Assembly: GCA_964498785.1 (NCBI GenBank)
Contig: CAZCJL010000072.1
Coordinates: forward strand, 1-33,987
DNA length: 33,987 bases
Origin: Mariaggregatimicrobium sp964498785
Lineage (GTDB): Bacteria; Zhuqueibacterota; Zhuqueibacteria; Thermofontimicrobiales; Thiofontviventaceae
Direction: 5' to 3'
Made by a program: the position numbers and the translations under genes. Shown here one piece after another: positions 1 through 7,478 of the stretch (position 1 is the first letter of the stretch; every line of letters begins with the position of its first letter). The notes beneath the pieces were generated by a model. That model worked only from the letters and a program-made list of their open reading frames with translations, ran no database searches and had not been told where the DNA came from.

Positions 1-54
1 TACGACATAGCGGCAATCGCCCATATCTACCATAAAATATTGAGAAGATACTAA
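1..54 (+). CDS. C-terminal end of an upstream protein (partial)
   Basis: Frame 1 is open from the first base and stops at TAA 52-54. It gives 17 residues (YDIAAIAHIYHKILRRY) that look like an amphipathic, basic C-terminal helix. A noncoding 46-base gap and a new ribosome binding site follow. The fragment is too short to assign a family. It is judged coding only because the frame is open to the edge and the next gene starts downstream on the same strand; it could be chance. Confidence 0.35.
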   Translation, partial: YDIAAIAHIYHKILRRY

Positions 55-100
55 TTTATTCACATAAAAAATTAATCAATTATAATTCGGAGAGGGATTC

Positions 101-1153
101 ATGAAACGATTTTTAAATGTTATCTGGGTGATTGTTTTATTATTCTGCTGTTCGACAGAAAAAGAGGATTTGAGACCGTACACGATTGATGGTAATATCG
201 AAGGTGGGCCGGACGGAATAATTTACATGCAACTCTATGGCCCGGGTTATAAAACGATTGTCGTTGATTCTACGGAAATTAAAGATGGTGTGTTTATATT
301 TAGCGGTCAGATTAAGACTCCAACGTACTATTACTTTAGAATTAATGACAAACGGGTGTTCAATTTTTTTGTTGAACCTGGTACGATTACTGTTGAGGGA
401 AAATGGAATGATTTAAAAAATGTGTCGGCGACCGGGTCTAAAGTTCAGGATGATTTTGATTTATTTTACACGGGACTGGAGAAATGGTTTGAGGAATTGC
501 GCAGGCAAGGCGTCGAGGGAGATGAATTATATGCAAAGAGAACAGATATGATCCGAAAATACGTAGAAGAGCATCCGACATCTGTCGTCTCCGCGCATTT
601 GGCATATTGGGAACTGGTTCACTATGTCGATCTTTCCGAACTTAAAGCCATTGTCGAAAATCTTGATAAATTCCACAATTCAACATTTTATGTGCAACAA
701 TTGAAACAACGCATTAACATCCTGGAACGGACCGCCATCGGTCAGCCGGCAATTGAATTCACTATGAATAATCAGGACGGCGAACCGGTGTCTCTTTCGT
801 CATTTCAAGGGGATTATCTTTTTGTGGATTTTTGGGCGTCGTGGTGTATGCCCTGCCGCCGTGAAAATCCGAATATTGTGGAAATATACGGAGAATATCA
901 GTCAAAAGGACTTAATATTTTAGGCGTGTCCTTCGACAAAAACCGCGACGACTGGCTAAAGGCGATTGAAGAAGATTCGCTTACGTGGACGCATGTTTCC
1001 GATTTACAGGGCTGGCAAAATGCAGCCGGCAGATTATATGATATTCGCTCAATTCCCGGCTCAATGCTGATCAATCCCCAGGGAATAATCATCGAGAAAA
1101 ATTTGCGAGGCGAGGAATTGCGAAACAAACTGGCCGAGATATTTACGGAATAA
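101..1153 (+). CDS. Exported TlpA-like thiol-disulfide oxidoreductase
   Basis: The 350-residue protein starts with a hydrophobic signal ending in a cysteine pair (LLFCC, about residues 14-18), as in a lipoprotein, so it is probably anchored outside the cytoplasmic membrane. Residues about 25-120 resemble the DUF4369 domain found before thioredoxin folds in Bacteroidota-type proteins. Residues about 210-350 are an AhpC/TSA-Redoxin domain with the redox motif WCMPC (C249 and C252) and the cis-proline segment SIPGS. The family reduces or rearranges extracytoplasmic disulfides, often for cytochrome maturation or stress defence; the substrate here is unknown. The start is well supported by GGAGAGG at 89-95. 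It is followed by a 130-base spacer with a degenerate inverted repeat, so it is probably transcribed alone or with the upstream gene. Confidence 0.9.
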   Translation: MKRFLNVIWVIVLLFCCSTEKEDLRPYTIDGNIEGGPDGIIYMQLYGPGYKTIVVDSTEIKDGVFIFSGQIKTPTYYYFRINDKRVFNFFVEPGTITVEGKWNDLKNVSATGSKVQDDFDLFYTGLEKWFEELRRQGVEGDELYAKRTDMIRKYVEEHPTSVVSAHLAYWELVHYVDLSELKAIVENLDKFHNSTFYVQQLKQRINILERTAIGQPAIEFTMNNQDGEPVSLSSFQGDYLFVDFWASWCMPCRRENPNIVEIYGEYQSKGLNILGVSFDKNRDDWLKAIEEDSLTWTHVSDLQGWQNAAGRLYDIRSIPGSMLINPQGIIIEKNLRGEELRNKLAEIFTE

Positions 1154-1183
1154 TTGCGGCTGAATTATTTTCATTAAAAAGAA

Positions 1184-1238
1184 AACCACAAAGGTCACAA
1201 TAGCGGTAAAAAAGAACACAAAATTAATCTTTGGTGGT
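1184..1238. repeat. Degenerate intergenic inverted repeat (ACCACAAAGG type)
   Basis: The left arm AACCACAAAGGTCACAA (1184-1200) faces CTTTGGTGGT (1229-1238), which would be its complement but for one inserted G. The same kind of words (CACAAAG, CACGGAG) recur in other spacers of this window. This suggests a decayed dispersed element rather than a terminator, since no T-run follows. Seen by eye only. Confidence 0.4.
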
Positions 1239-1283
1239 CTTAAAAATAGCACGGAGTTTCTGATTTTTGAAGAGAAAATCAAA

Positions 1284-1820
1284 ATGAACCATGATAACTC
1301 CATCCAAATGGTGCGAACTCACTTAAATTCTATTCGCGAACATTTATTGCCGGTCGGCTATTCAATCAGATGGTATCAACCCGGCGACGAGTTGCCGTGG
1401 TACGAAATTCAGAACAAAGCCGATATTTTTAACGACATTACTCCTGAATTATTCGAACAACAATTCGGTCGTGATGCGAACCTGATTTGCCAGCGGCAAT
1501 TCTATATTTTGGATGACAACGGAGCGCCCATTGGCACCTCCAGCGCCTGGTTTGGCGGAAGCATGCGCGATAACAGTTGGGGGCGCGTGCACTGGGTGGC
1601 AATTTTACCGGAATATCAGGGCCGGGGACTGGCAAAACCGTTGATGTCAATCACCTGCTGGCGGCTAAATGAACTGGGACACAGCAAGGCATATCTCACA
1701 ACCTCTCCAAAACGCACTGCAGCGATTCATTTATATTTGAAATTCGGTTTTGTTCCTGAAATATCGTCCGAAATCGATCGGAAAATCTGGGCTGATTTGA
1801 GAGCAACGTTTGATTTTTAA
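1284..1820 (+). CDS. GNAT-family N-acetyltransferase
   Basis: The 178-residue protein has the GNAT acetyl-CoA binding core. The beta-4 strand HWVAILPEYQ is followed by the pyrophosphate loop Q-G-R-G-L-A (about residues 112-118), and the C-terminal half has the usual L-T-T-S-P-K-R-T-A-A-I-H-L-Y-L-K-F-G-F pattern of motif B (about residues 138-158). The N-terminal region is a poorly conserved substrate domain. Such enzymes acetylate amines of small molecules, peptides or proteins; nothing here identifies the substrate. The ATG at 1284 follows an A-rich GAAGAGAAA stretch. The gene stands between two spacers that both carry degenerate inverted repeats and is not obviously part of an operon. Confidence 0.85.
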   Translation: MNHDNSIQMVRTHLNSIREHLLPVGYSIRWYQPGDELPWYEIQNKADIFNDITPELFEQQFGRDANLICQRQFYILDDNGAPIGTSSAWFGGSMRDNSWGRVHWVAILPEYQGRGLAKPLMSITCWRLNELGHSKAYLTTSPKRTAAIHLYLKFGFVPEISSEIDRKIWADLRATFDF

Positions 1821-1831
1821 ATTTTCTTATA

Positions 1832-1932
1832 GAACACCGAGGACACGGATCACTCCAGCGGCGAAAACCTGTTGGACATCGTCTCTGATTATGGTTAATT
1901 AAAAATCTGTGTTATCTTCGTCTTCCGTGTTC
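1832..1932. repeat. Degenerate intergenic inverted repeat (ACACGGAT type)
   Basis: GAACACCGAGGACACGGAT (1832-1850) is imperfectly complementary to the stretch ATCTGTGTTATCTTCG plus TCTTCCGTGTTC ending near 1932. The pattern matches the spacers at 1184-1238 and 30693-30793. It lies just upstream of the metallophosphoesterase gene but leaves its ribosome binding site free. Confidence 0.4.
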
Positions 1933-1963
1933 CGATAGCTAATTAAAAAGAAAGGAAAATATA

Positions 1964-3961
1964 GTGAAATTTCAATTGCTCACGCTATTTGTGGTAATTT
2001 TCATTGCTCACTACGACGTTTTTCCCCAAAACTATTCGCAGCATGATTTACCGATTTATAAGGCACGTTTAGAGAAACTATCAGAAGTCGAATACAAAGG
2101 AATTCGCAACCTGATTAATATCGAGCAGATCCAGAAAAGTGTGAAAAGCGGTACAAACGGATTACGGCTCGATTTGCGGCATATCACGTATCTGACCGAT
2201 TCTCGCATCATTAATCCGCTGGAAATTTACGGGATTGTGCATGTGGGTCCCTATCCATTTGAAGTTGCGGAAGAAGATTTTTCGTATAAACGGTTTCATA
2301 ATTCGGCATTAATAACAAAAGGCAGGGCGGTTATCCCTGTGCATGAGTTGTTCGTCCCCCAGAATAATAGTGAAGATTGGGTCGATTTCGGGCAGGTCTG
2401 CATTCGCATGGAATTGTTTCTGGAAACCAGGGAACGTGACATCAATCTTGGCGTTTATGATACGTTCGCATGGGTGGAAAAACAGGGAAGCGAATATGTA
2501 AAAGTGCCATCAATTGTGGAAGGTCCGTTGGTAAATATGCTGACCAGTGATCAACCCGAAAAAATAGTTATTTCCTTGAAGACTGATGAGTCTGTAAAAC
2601 CAGTGATTTATTTGTCAGATGGTCGTACATTTTCGAATGATAAAAAAGAGCAGACCCATGAGATTGAAATTACCGGACTCACGCCTGTAAAAGAATATTG
2701 CTACCAGGTGCTTGTCGGTAATCATAAAACAAAGTCATATAGATTTTGTACTGCCCCGTTAAAAAAACAGACAGCGGTTACATTTGCATACTGCGGAGAT
2801 AGTCGAGAGGGGATTGGAAGCAATATGTACCAATTTATGGGGGCAAATTACGAAGTGATGCACCGACTGGCGGCATTTGCCTATTACCAGGGGGCCGAGT
2901 TTTTTGTATTTGGCGGCGATCTTATCAGCGGTTACACGACAAGCCCGATAGACTTTCGCATGCAATTGCATGCATGGAAACAGGCGATGAGCGGATTCTG
3001 GCATGAACGTCCGGTGTTTGCAATTATGGGAAATCACGAGGCGCTGTTGCGCCGGTATACGTCAGGCAGGGAGAAAGATGTGGGACTGGATCGTTGGCCA
3101 TACAAGACCCAAAGCGCTGAAGTTATTTTTGCTGATGAACTGGTGAATCCGAAAAATGGTCCCATACCGGAAGATCCCCGACGCCCGCCGTACAGTGAAA
3201 CCTGTTTCTCATTTCACTATGGTGATATTTTTTTTATTGGAATCAATAACAATTACTGGTATTCCAACAAACCATATTTATATGGTGGCTGTCCTGAAGG
3301 GTATATTCTGTCTGATCAATTAAGTTGGATCAAAAACATGATGGATCAGGCAAATTCCGATCCGTCAGTTCGTTATATTATTATTTTTTGCCAGGAACCA
3401 TTATTCCCCTGCGGCGGGCATATTCAGGACACGATGTGGTATTTGGGAAATAACAATATTCGGGCATACTTTTTTCGAAATGATAGTCTTATCGGAACGG
3501 AACCCGGGATCATCGATCTGCGTAATCAATTGACGCGTTTATTTGCGGCGTCTCCAAAAGTGGCGGCAGTTCTGGGATCTGACGAGCATTCCTATTACCG
3601 GTTGCAAATAAACAATGCAGTGCCGATTGGTGATCCGGCGAATGACGATTTGAATAACAATAACCGTATCGATTGGGAAGAGTCGGAAGTCGCTTCGGCG
3701 TTGGTGGATTTGGAATATCCGGTGTGGTATATCACCTGCGGCGGTGGCGGTGCGCCTTATTATTCCGAGGGTAAAACACCGTGGGTTGATTATTGGAAAG
3801 CACATCAAACGGAAAGGGACGCATATTATTATTCATCCCAGGAAAATGTTATTATTTTTACATCAGAAGAAGATGTATTGAGGATAGATGTTTATAATCC
3901 GTATGGAGAACAAATCGACAGCATATCGAATTTGATGGCAATCAAAAAAAGGAATAAATAA
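1964..3961 (+). CDS. Exported calcineurin-like metallophosphoesterase
   Basis: The 665-residue protein starts with a signal peptide (hydrophobic residues about 4-18). The GTG start at 1964 is preceded by AAAGGAAA (1951-1958). Residues about 190-265 look like the fibronectin-type domain that precedes the catalytic domain in purple-acid-phosphatase-like proteins. The catalytic domain has motif I CGDS (D279), motif II FGGDL (D319) and motif III GNHE (N357, H358). The motif IV position reads FCQEPLF (Q477 where a histidine is usual, with H486 nearby). The last motif reads GSDEHSYY (H542) rather than the typical GHxH. The family hydrolyses phosphomonoesters or diesters with two metal ions; these changes make the metal site divergent. 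A Ca-binding-like N-N-N-N-R-I-D-W-E-E segment lies near residues 560-575. The substrate cannot be told. Confidence 0.85.
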   Translation: MKFQLLTLFVVIFIAHYDVFPQNYSQHDLPIYKARLEKLSEVEYKGIRNLINIEQIQKSVKSGTNGLRLDLRHITYLTDSRIINPLEIYGIVHVGPYPFEVAEEDFSYKRFHNSALITKGRAVIPVHELFVPQNNSEDWVDFGQVCIRMELFLETRERDINLGVYDTFAWVEKQGSEYVKVPSIVEGPLVNMLTSDQPEKIVISLKTDESVKPVIYLSDGRTFSNDKKEQTHEIEITGLTPVKEYCYQVLVGNHKTKSYRFCTAPLKKQTAVTFAYCGDSREGIGSNMYQFMGANYEVMHRLAAFAYYQGAEFFVFGGDLISGYTTSPIDFRMQLHAWKQAMSGFWHERPVFAIMGNHEALLRRYTSGREKDVGLDRWPYKTQSAEVIFADELVNPKNGPIPEDPRRPPYSETCFSFHYGDIFFIGINNNYWYSNKPYLYGGCPEGYILSDQLSWIKNMMDQANSDPSVRYIIIFCQEPLFPCGGHIQDTMWYLGNNNIRAYFFRNDSLIGTEPGIIDLRNQLTRLFAASPKVAAVLGSDEHSYYRLQINNAVPIGDPANDDLNNNNRIDWEESEVASALVDLEYPVWYITCGGGGAPYYSEGKTPWVDYWKAHQTERDAYYYSSQENVIIFTSEEDVLRIDVYNPYGEQIDSISNLMAIKKRNK

Positions 3962-3991
3962 AGGAAAAGGTAACGAAAACGAGACGATATT

Positions 3992-5038
3992 ATGGCAAAT
4001 AAAAAGAATCAAAATGAAATAACACATGAGGAAATCATATCTAAACTGGATGAGCTTTTAGAGGGGCAAAAACGATTGTTAATTGTTCTTCATAATAATC
4101 CGGATCCGGATGCCATTGCCAGCGCCTATTGTCTGCGTTATATTGCCGAAAAACGCTATAGTCTGAAGGCAAATATCGCGTATGACGGATTAATCGGGCG
4201 GGCAGAAAACCGGGCGCTGGTACGCGAAGTCAAAATACCACTGAAGAATATCAACCGAATAAAATATTCCACGTACGATCGTGTGGCATTGATCGACACG
4301 CAACCTGGCGCCGGAAACAACGTGTTGCCGAAGGATGTGCACTGCCACATTATTATTGATCATCATCCCCGACGCAAGGGCTTAACATCAGAGCTTGCGC
4401 TGGTAGACCCGGGAGTTGGCGCTTCAGCAACGTTGCTCATCGAAATTCTGAGCGAAACAAAACTGCCCATAAGTACGGACATGGCAACTGCACTGAGTTT
4501 TGCCATTAAAACAGAAACCCAGGATTTGGGCCGGGAAACCAGTGAACGGGATATTGACGCGTATTTCAAGACCTACTCCAAAGCATCGATGCATAAACTG
4601 GCCCGAATCAGTCTCCCGAAATTGCCGCATTCATATTTTTTAATCCTGGACAAAATGGTGCAGCGTACGCGCATTTTCCGCCATTTAATTTGTGCGCATT
4701 TAGGAGATGTACCCACTCCGGAGATAGTTGCAGAAATGGCGGATTTTCTGTTACGTCACGAACGAATGGGCTGGGCATTTTGTTCGGGGCGATTTAAGAA
4801 TAATTTATATATTTCCATGCGTTCGAGTTCTGTCAGGGCAAAAGCCGGAAAAATGATTAAAGAACTGGTTCCTGACAGAAACATGGCCGGCGGACACGGC
4901 ATGTTCGCCGGCGGCACCATCTCGTTGAAAAATATGCCTTCAGAAGATATTTCGATTCTGGAAATCAGACTCAATCAAAAATTCGCCAAACTATTAGGAT
5001 TCGATGATCCCGAGTGGAAACTATTGCTTGAGGATTGA
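3992..5038 (+). CDS. DHH-family phosphoesterase (NrnA-like)
   Basis: The 348-residue protein has the DHH superfamily motifs in order: HNNPDPDA at residues 34-41 (H34, D38 and D40 as metal ligands), the IDHHPRR motif (D123, H124, H125), and a C-terminal DHHA1 domain with GGHGMFAGG (H302). Family members include the oligoribonuclease/pAp phosphatase NrnA and related cyclic-dinucleotide or nanoRNA hydrolases. This organisation fits a cytoplasmic enzyme degrading short RNA or pAp, but the exact substrate is not shown. It follows the metallophosphoesterase by 30 bases, so the two could share a transcript. It directly precedes the AT-rich restriction-modification remnant, which was probably inserted downstream of it. 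Confidence 0.88.
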   Translation: MANKKNQNEITHEEIISKLDELLEGQKRLLIVLHNNPDPDAIASAYCLRYIAEKRYSLKANIAYDGLIGRAENRALVREVKIPLKNINRIKYSTYDRVALIDTQPGAGNNVLPKDVHCHIIIDHHPRRKGLTSELALVDPGVGASATLLIEILSETKLPISTDMATALSFAIKTETQDLGRETSERDIDAYFKTYSKASMHKLARISLPKLPHSYFLILDKMVQRTRIFRHLICAHLGDVPTPEIVAEMADFLLRHERMGWAFCSGRFKNNLYISMRSSSVRAKAGKMIKELVPDRNMAGGHGMFAGGTISLKNMPSEDISILEIRLNQKFAKLLGFDDPEWKLLLED

Positions 5039-5134
5039 GAATTGATAACATTATTCTTGATATTTTAGAAAAAATATTGTATTTTGGAAAGTATTACAAC
5101 TGAGTTATATTTCACTTTATTAGCAAAAATTGAG

Positions 5135-5893
5135 ATGAGTAGAAACTTATATAAAATATTTTGTGGAGACTCTAAATACGAGTTAAAAAAAATCCCTGAT
5201 AATTCGGTAGATTTAATTTTTACTTCGCCACCTTATGCCGATAGCCGAAAAAATACTTACGGTGGGATCCACCCAGATAATTATGTTGAATGGTTTATGC
5301 CAATATCTCATGAATTATTAAGAGTGCTTAAACCAGATGGTACCTTTGTGTTGAATATAAAAGAAAAGGTTGTTGGTGGCGAACGACATACTTATGTCAT
5401 TGAGCTTATTTTAAATATGAGGAAACAGGGATGGCTTTGGACAGAGGAATTTATTTGGCATAAGAAAAATTCGTATCCGGGAAAATGGCCTAATCGATTT
5501 CGAGATTCATGGGAAAGGTTGTTGCAGTTCAATAAGAATAAAAAATTCAACATGTACCAGGAAAAGGTGATGGTTCAAGTTGGAGATTGGGCTCAAAATC
5601 GTTTAAAAAATTTAAGCGAAACGGATAAAAAAAGAGATATTTCAAAAGCTGGTAGTGGTTTTGGTAAAAATATTTCTAATTGGGTAAATCGAAAAAAAGT
5701 CTATCCCACTAATGTGCTTCACTTGGCAACCGAGTGTAATAATAAAAGACATAGTGCAGCATTCCCTGATAGTCTGCCAGAATGGTTTATAAAATTATTC
5801 ACAAGAGAGAATGATACTGTATTAGATCCATTCATGGGATCAGGAACGACTGTTATCGTAGCAAAAAGACGGGTGCTGTTATGGTCGCGATAA
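5135..5893 (+). CDS. Truncated site-specific DNA methyltransferase (beta class)
   Basis: About 252 residues of a DNA amino-methyltransferase. Catalytic motif IV TSPPY is at residues 30-34, followed by V-L-K-P-D-G-T-F (motif V/VI region), a basic target-recognition region, and the AdoMet motif I DPFMGSGTT starting at D231. The IV-before-I order is the beta class; SPPY rather than DPPY favours N4-cytosine. Right after motif I the frame ends in a nonsense tail (R-R-V-L-L-W-S-R-stop), so the expected Y-I-G-I-E block (motifs II and III) is missing and the enzyme is probably inactive. The ATG at 5135 gives a normal N-terminus (MSRNLYKIFCGDS); an upstream TTG at 5084 is possible. Base composition is clearly more AT-rich than its neighbours, a sign of transfer. 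Confidence 0.8.
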   Translation: MSRNLYKIFCGDSKYELKKIPDNSVDLIFTSPPYADSRKNTYGGIHPDNYVEWFMPISHELLRVLKPDGTFVLNIKEKVVGGERHTYVIELILNMRKQGWLWTEEFIWHKKNSYPGKWPNRFRDSWERLLQFNKNKKFNMYQEKVMVQVGDWAQNRLKNLSETDKKRDISKAGSGFGKNISNWVNRKKVYPTNVLHLATECNNKRHSAAFPDSLPEWFIKLFTRENDTVLDPFMGSGTTVIVAKRRVLLWSR

Positions 5894-6149
5894 TAAACAT
5901 GATAAAGGAGAATATTTCAAATTTTGTGGCCAGAAATTCTGGTCGTTTATTTCAGGGAATGATCAACTATACACTGAAATAATTGAACCTCTTGGACATA
6001 AAGCAAAAGAGAAAAATGAAAAATTCTTTGAGCATTATGCAAGAATTGTTAATAAATTTACATTTGAATTCAGTAAGAAGTATTGTGATGAAGGAGAAAT
6101 AAATTGGGAAAATTTAGTAAAATTTAATTCATCCCAATCGATTCAATAA
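5862..6149 (+). pseudogene. C-terminal fragment of a probable type II restriction endonuclease
   Basis: In the frame beginning at 5862 (closed upstream by TAG 5859-5861, no start codon) about 95 codons are open to TAA 6147-6149. The translation has strong protein character: CYGRDNKHDKGEYFKFCGQ, then KFWSFISGNDQLYTEIIEP, then a charged helical tail ending near NWENLVKFNS. From memory, the FCGQ-x-FW-x-FISG...IIEPLG-x-KAKEKNE pattern resembles the C-terminus of type II restriction endonucleases; I could not search to confirm. Its position, one frame off and abutting the truncated methyltransferase, suggests a deletion removed the end of the methyltransferase and most of the endonuclease. The alternative is a frameshifted, unusual methyltransferase tail. 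Confidence 0.55.
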
Positions 6150-6176
6150 AATTTCTAACTAAATTAAGGAGACCTT

Positions 6177-6215
6177 ATGTTGGCCATTGTAAACACGTGG
6201 ACAATCGTTTTCTAA
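6177..6215 (+). other. Possible 12-residue leader ORF upstream of rsgA
   Basis: A very good Shine-Dalgarno sequence AAGGAGA (6166-6172) is followed at a proper distance by ATG 6177 and a 12-codon frame (MLAIVNTWTIVF) ending at TAA 6213. It precedes a long hairpin and then rsgA. It may be a leader peptide or the broken start of another gene of the restriction-modification remnant. Confidence 0.3.
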
Positions 6216-6220
6216 CGGAT

Positions 6221-6279
6221 TGCTTACGGGAGAATTAGCATGTTAATCGTGTTACGAAAGCATAGTTCCTCGGTAAGCA
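6221..6279 (+). promoter_or_regulatory. Long stem-loop in the rsgA upstream region
   Basis: TGCTTAC (6221-6227) pairs perfectly with GTAAGCA (6273-6279). The adjoining GGAGAA and TTCCTC pair at five of six positions, counting one G-T pair. There is no T-run, so it is not a simple terminator. Its place between the small ORF and the rsgA start suggests a structured leader; function is inferred only. Confidence 0.35.
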
Positions 6280-6313
6280 GGATTTTGAACAAATTTGTGA
6301 AGAGGAATTATAA

Positions 6314-7408
6314 ATGAATCTAAATGAACTTGGCTGGAATCCGTTTTTTGAAGCACTATTCAGCGAATACAAAGATCAGGGCTATATCCCGGCCCGAGTT
6401 TTTCGTGAACATAAAAGCATGTATGAAGTGTTTACTGTAAATGGTGAATTGACGGCATCGTTAGCAGGAAAATTACGTCACCAGGCAACATCAAAAAGCG
6501 AATATCCGGTTGTGGGAGACTGGGTGGTTCTCAAAGTGGAAAACAATAACCAAATGGGGATTATTTCTGCTGTTCTCCCCAGAAAAACCACAGTCGTCCG
6601 CAAAGCCTCCACTGATCGCAAACGCGAAGGCGGAGGAGCTTTGAAAGAACAGGTGATTGCCGCGAACATAGATACAGTATTCATCGTCAGCGGGCTGGAT
6701 CAGGATTACAATATCCGCCGTATCGAGCGCTATTTGACTCTGGTGTATGACAGCGGCGCCACACCTGTGATTATTTTGAATAAAGCAGATCTTTGTCAGG
6801 ATGTGCAAAGTCGTATCGCCGAAGTAGAAGAAATCGCCTTTGGTGTTCCGGTGCATGCATTTTGCGCATTGCACCCGGAAGAACTTGCCCCGTTGAACGA
6901 ATATTTTTCCACGGGCAAAACAGTCGCGTTGCTCGGTTCGTCTGGTGTGGGGAAGTCCACGATTATTAACAGCCTGTTGGGTTGCGAACGACAACATGTC
7001 GAAGAAATCAGTGAATCGCTTGGTAAAGGACGGCATACGACGACGCATCGGGAACTGATTTTTCTGCCAGGCGGCGGTATTATCATGGATAATCCCGGAA
7101 TGCGGGAAATTCAGTTAATTACTGAAATGAAGGTTTCTGACGATGTTTTTGAGGAAATTGAGGAACTGGCTGAAAATTGTCGTTTTAAGGATTGCCAGCA
7201 TATCTCTGAACCAGGTTGTGCTGTGCTGGCGGCCATAGAGGATGGAACTCTGGATGAAAAACGTTATGAAAGTTACCTGAAGATGCACCGGGAAATCAAA
7301 TACCTGGATGAGTGCCGCTATAAATCAGCCAATGTCATTGAAAAAGAAAAATGGCAATCGCTGATGAAAGATAAATTTAAAAAGAAAAACAGACATAAAG
7401 ACGAATAA
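6314..7408 (+). CDS. rsgA: Ribosome small subunit-dependent GTPase A
   Basis: The 364-residue protein is a circularly permuted GTPase. After an N-terminal OB-fold come the G4 motif NKAD (156-159), the P-loop GSSGVGKS (208-215), the G2 region GRHTTTHRE and the G3 motif DNPG. Last comes a zinc-binding C-terminal domain with C289, C294, H296 and C302 in the family order. RsgA binds the 30S subunit and drives late maturation steps, probably releasing assembly factors such as RbfA. The length is normal. The start ATG at 6314 has GAAGAGGAA just upstream. It is followed by a strong rho-independent terminator, so it ends its own transcription unit. Confidence 0.95.
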   Translation: MNLNELGWNPFFEALFSEYKDQGYIPARVFREHKSMYEVFTVNGELTASLAGKLRHQATSKSEYPVVGDWVVLKVENNNQMGIISAVLPRKTTVVRKASTDRKREGGGALKEQVIAANIDTVFIVSGLDQDYNIRRIERYLTLVYDSGATPVIILNKADLCQDVQSRIAEVEEIAFGVPVHAFCALHPEELAPLNEYFSTGKTVALLGSSGVGKSTIINSLLGCERQHVEEISESLGKGRHTTTHRELIFLPGGGIIMDNPGMREIQLITEMKVSDDVFEEIEELAENCRFKDCQHISEPGCAVLAAIEDGTLDEKRYESYLKMHREIKYLDECRYKSANVIEKEKWQSLMKDKFKKKNRHKDE

Positions 7409-7414
7409 CATATA

Positions 7415-7458
7415 GACCTCCTGCAGCGCTTCATTGCAAAGCAGGGGGTCTTTTTTTT
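7415..7458 (+). terminator. Rho-independent terminator after rsgA
   Basis: GACCTCCTGC (7415-7424) pairs with GCAGGGGGTC (7441-7450) with a single G-T pair, around a 16-base loop, followed directly by eight T residues (7451-7458). It separates rsgA from galT. Confidence 0.9.
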
Positions 7459-7478
7459 GTAGAATAACAGGAGAATAA

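Noticed and set aside
59..86. TTCACA-16-TATAAT promoter before the first complete gene
   Set aside because: The transcription start would fall inside the ribosome binding site (89-95), which would leave it unusable.
6491..7048. Long antisense frame opposite rsgA (185 codons)
   Set aside because: It lies wholly opposite a well-conserved gene, and its translation shows no domain, signal or ribosome site.
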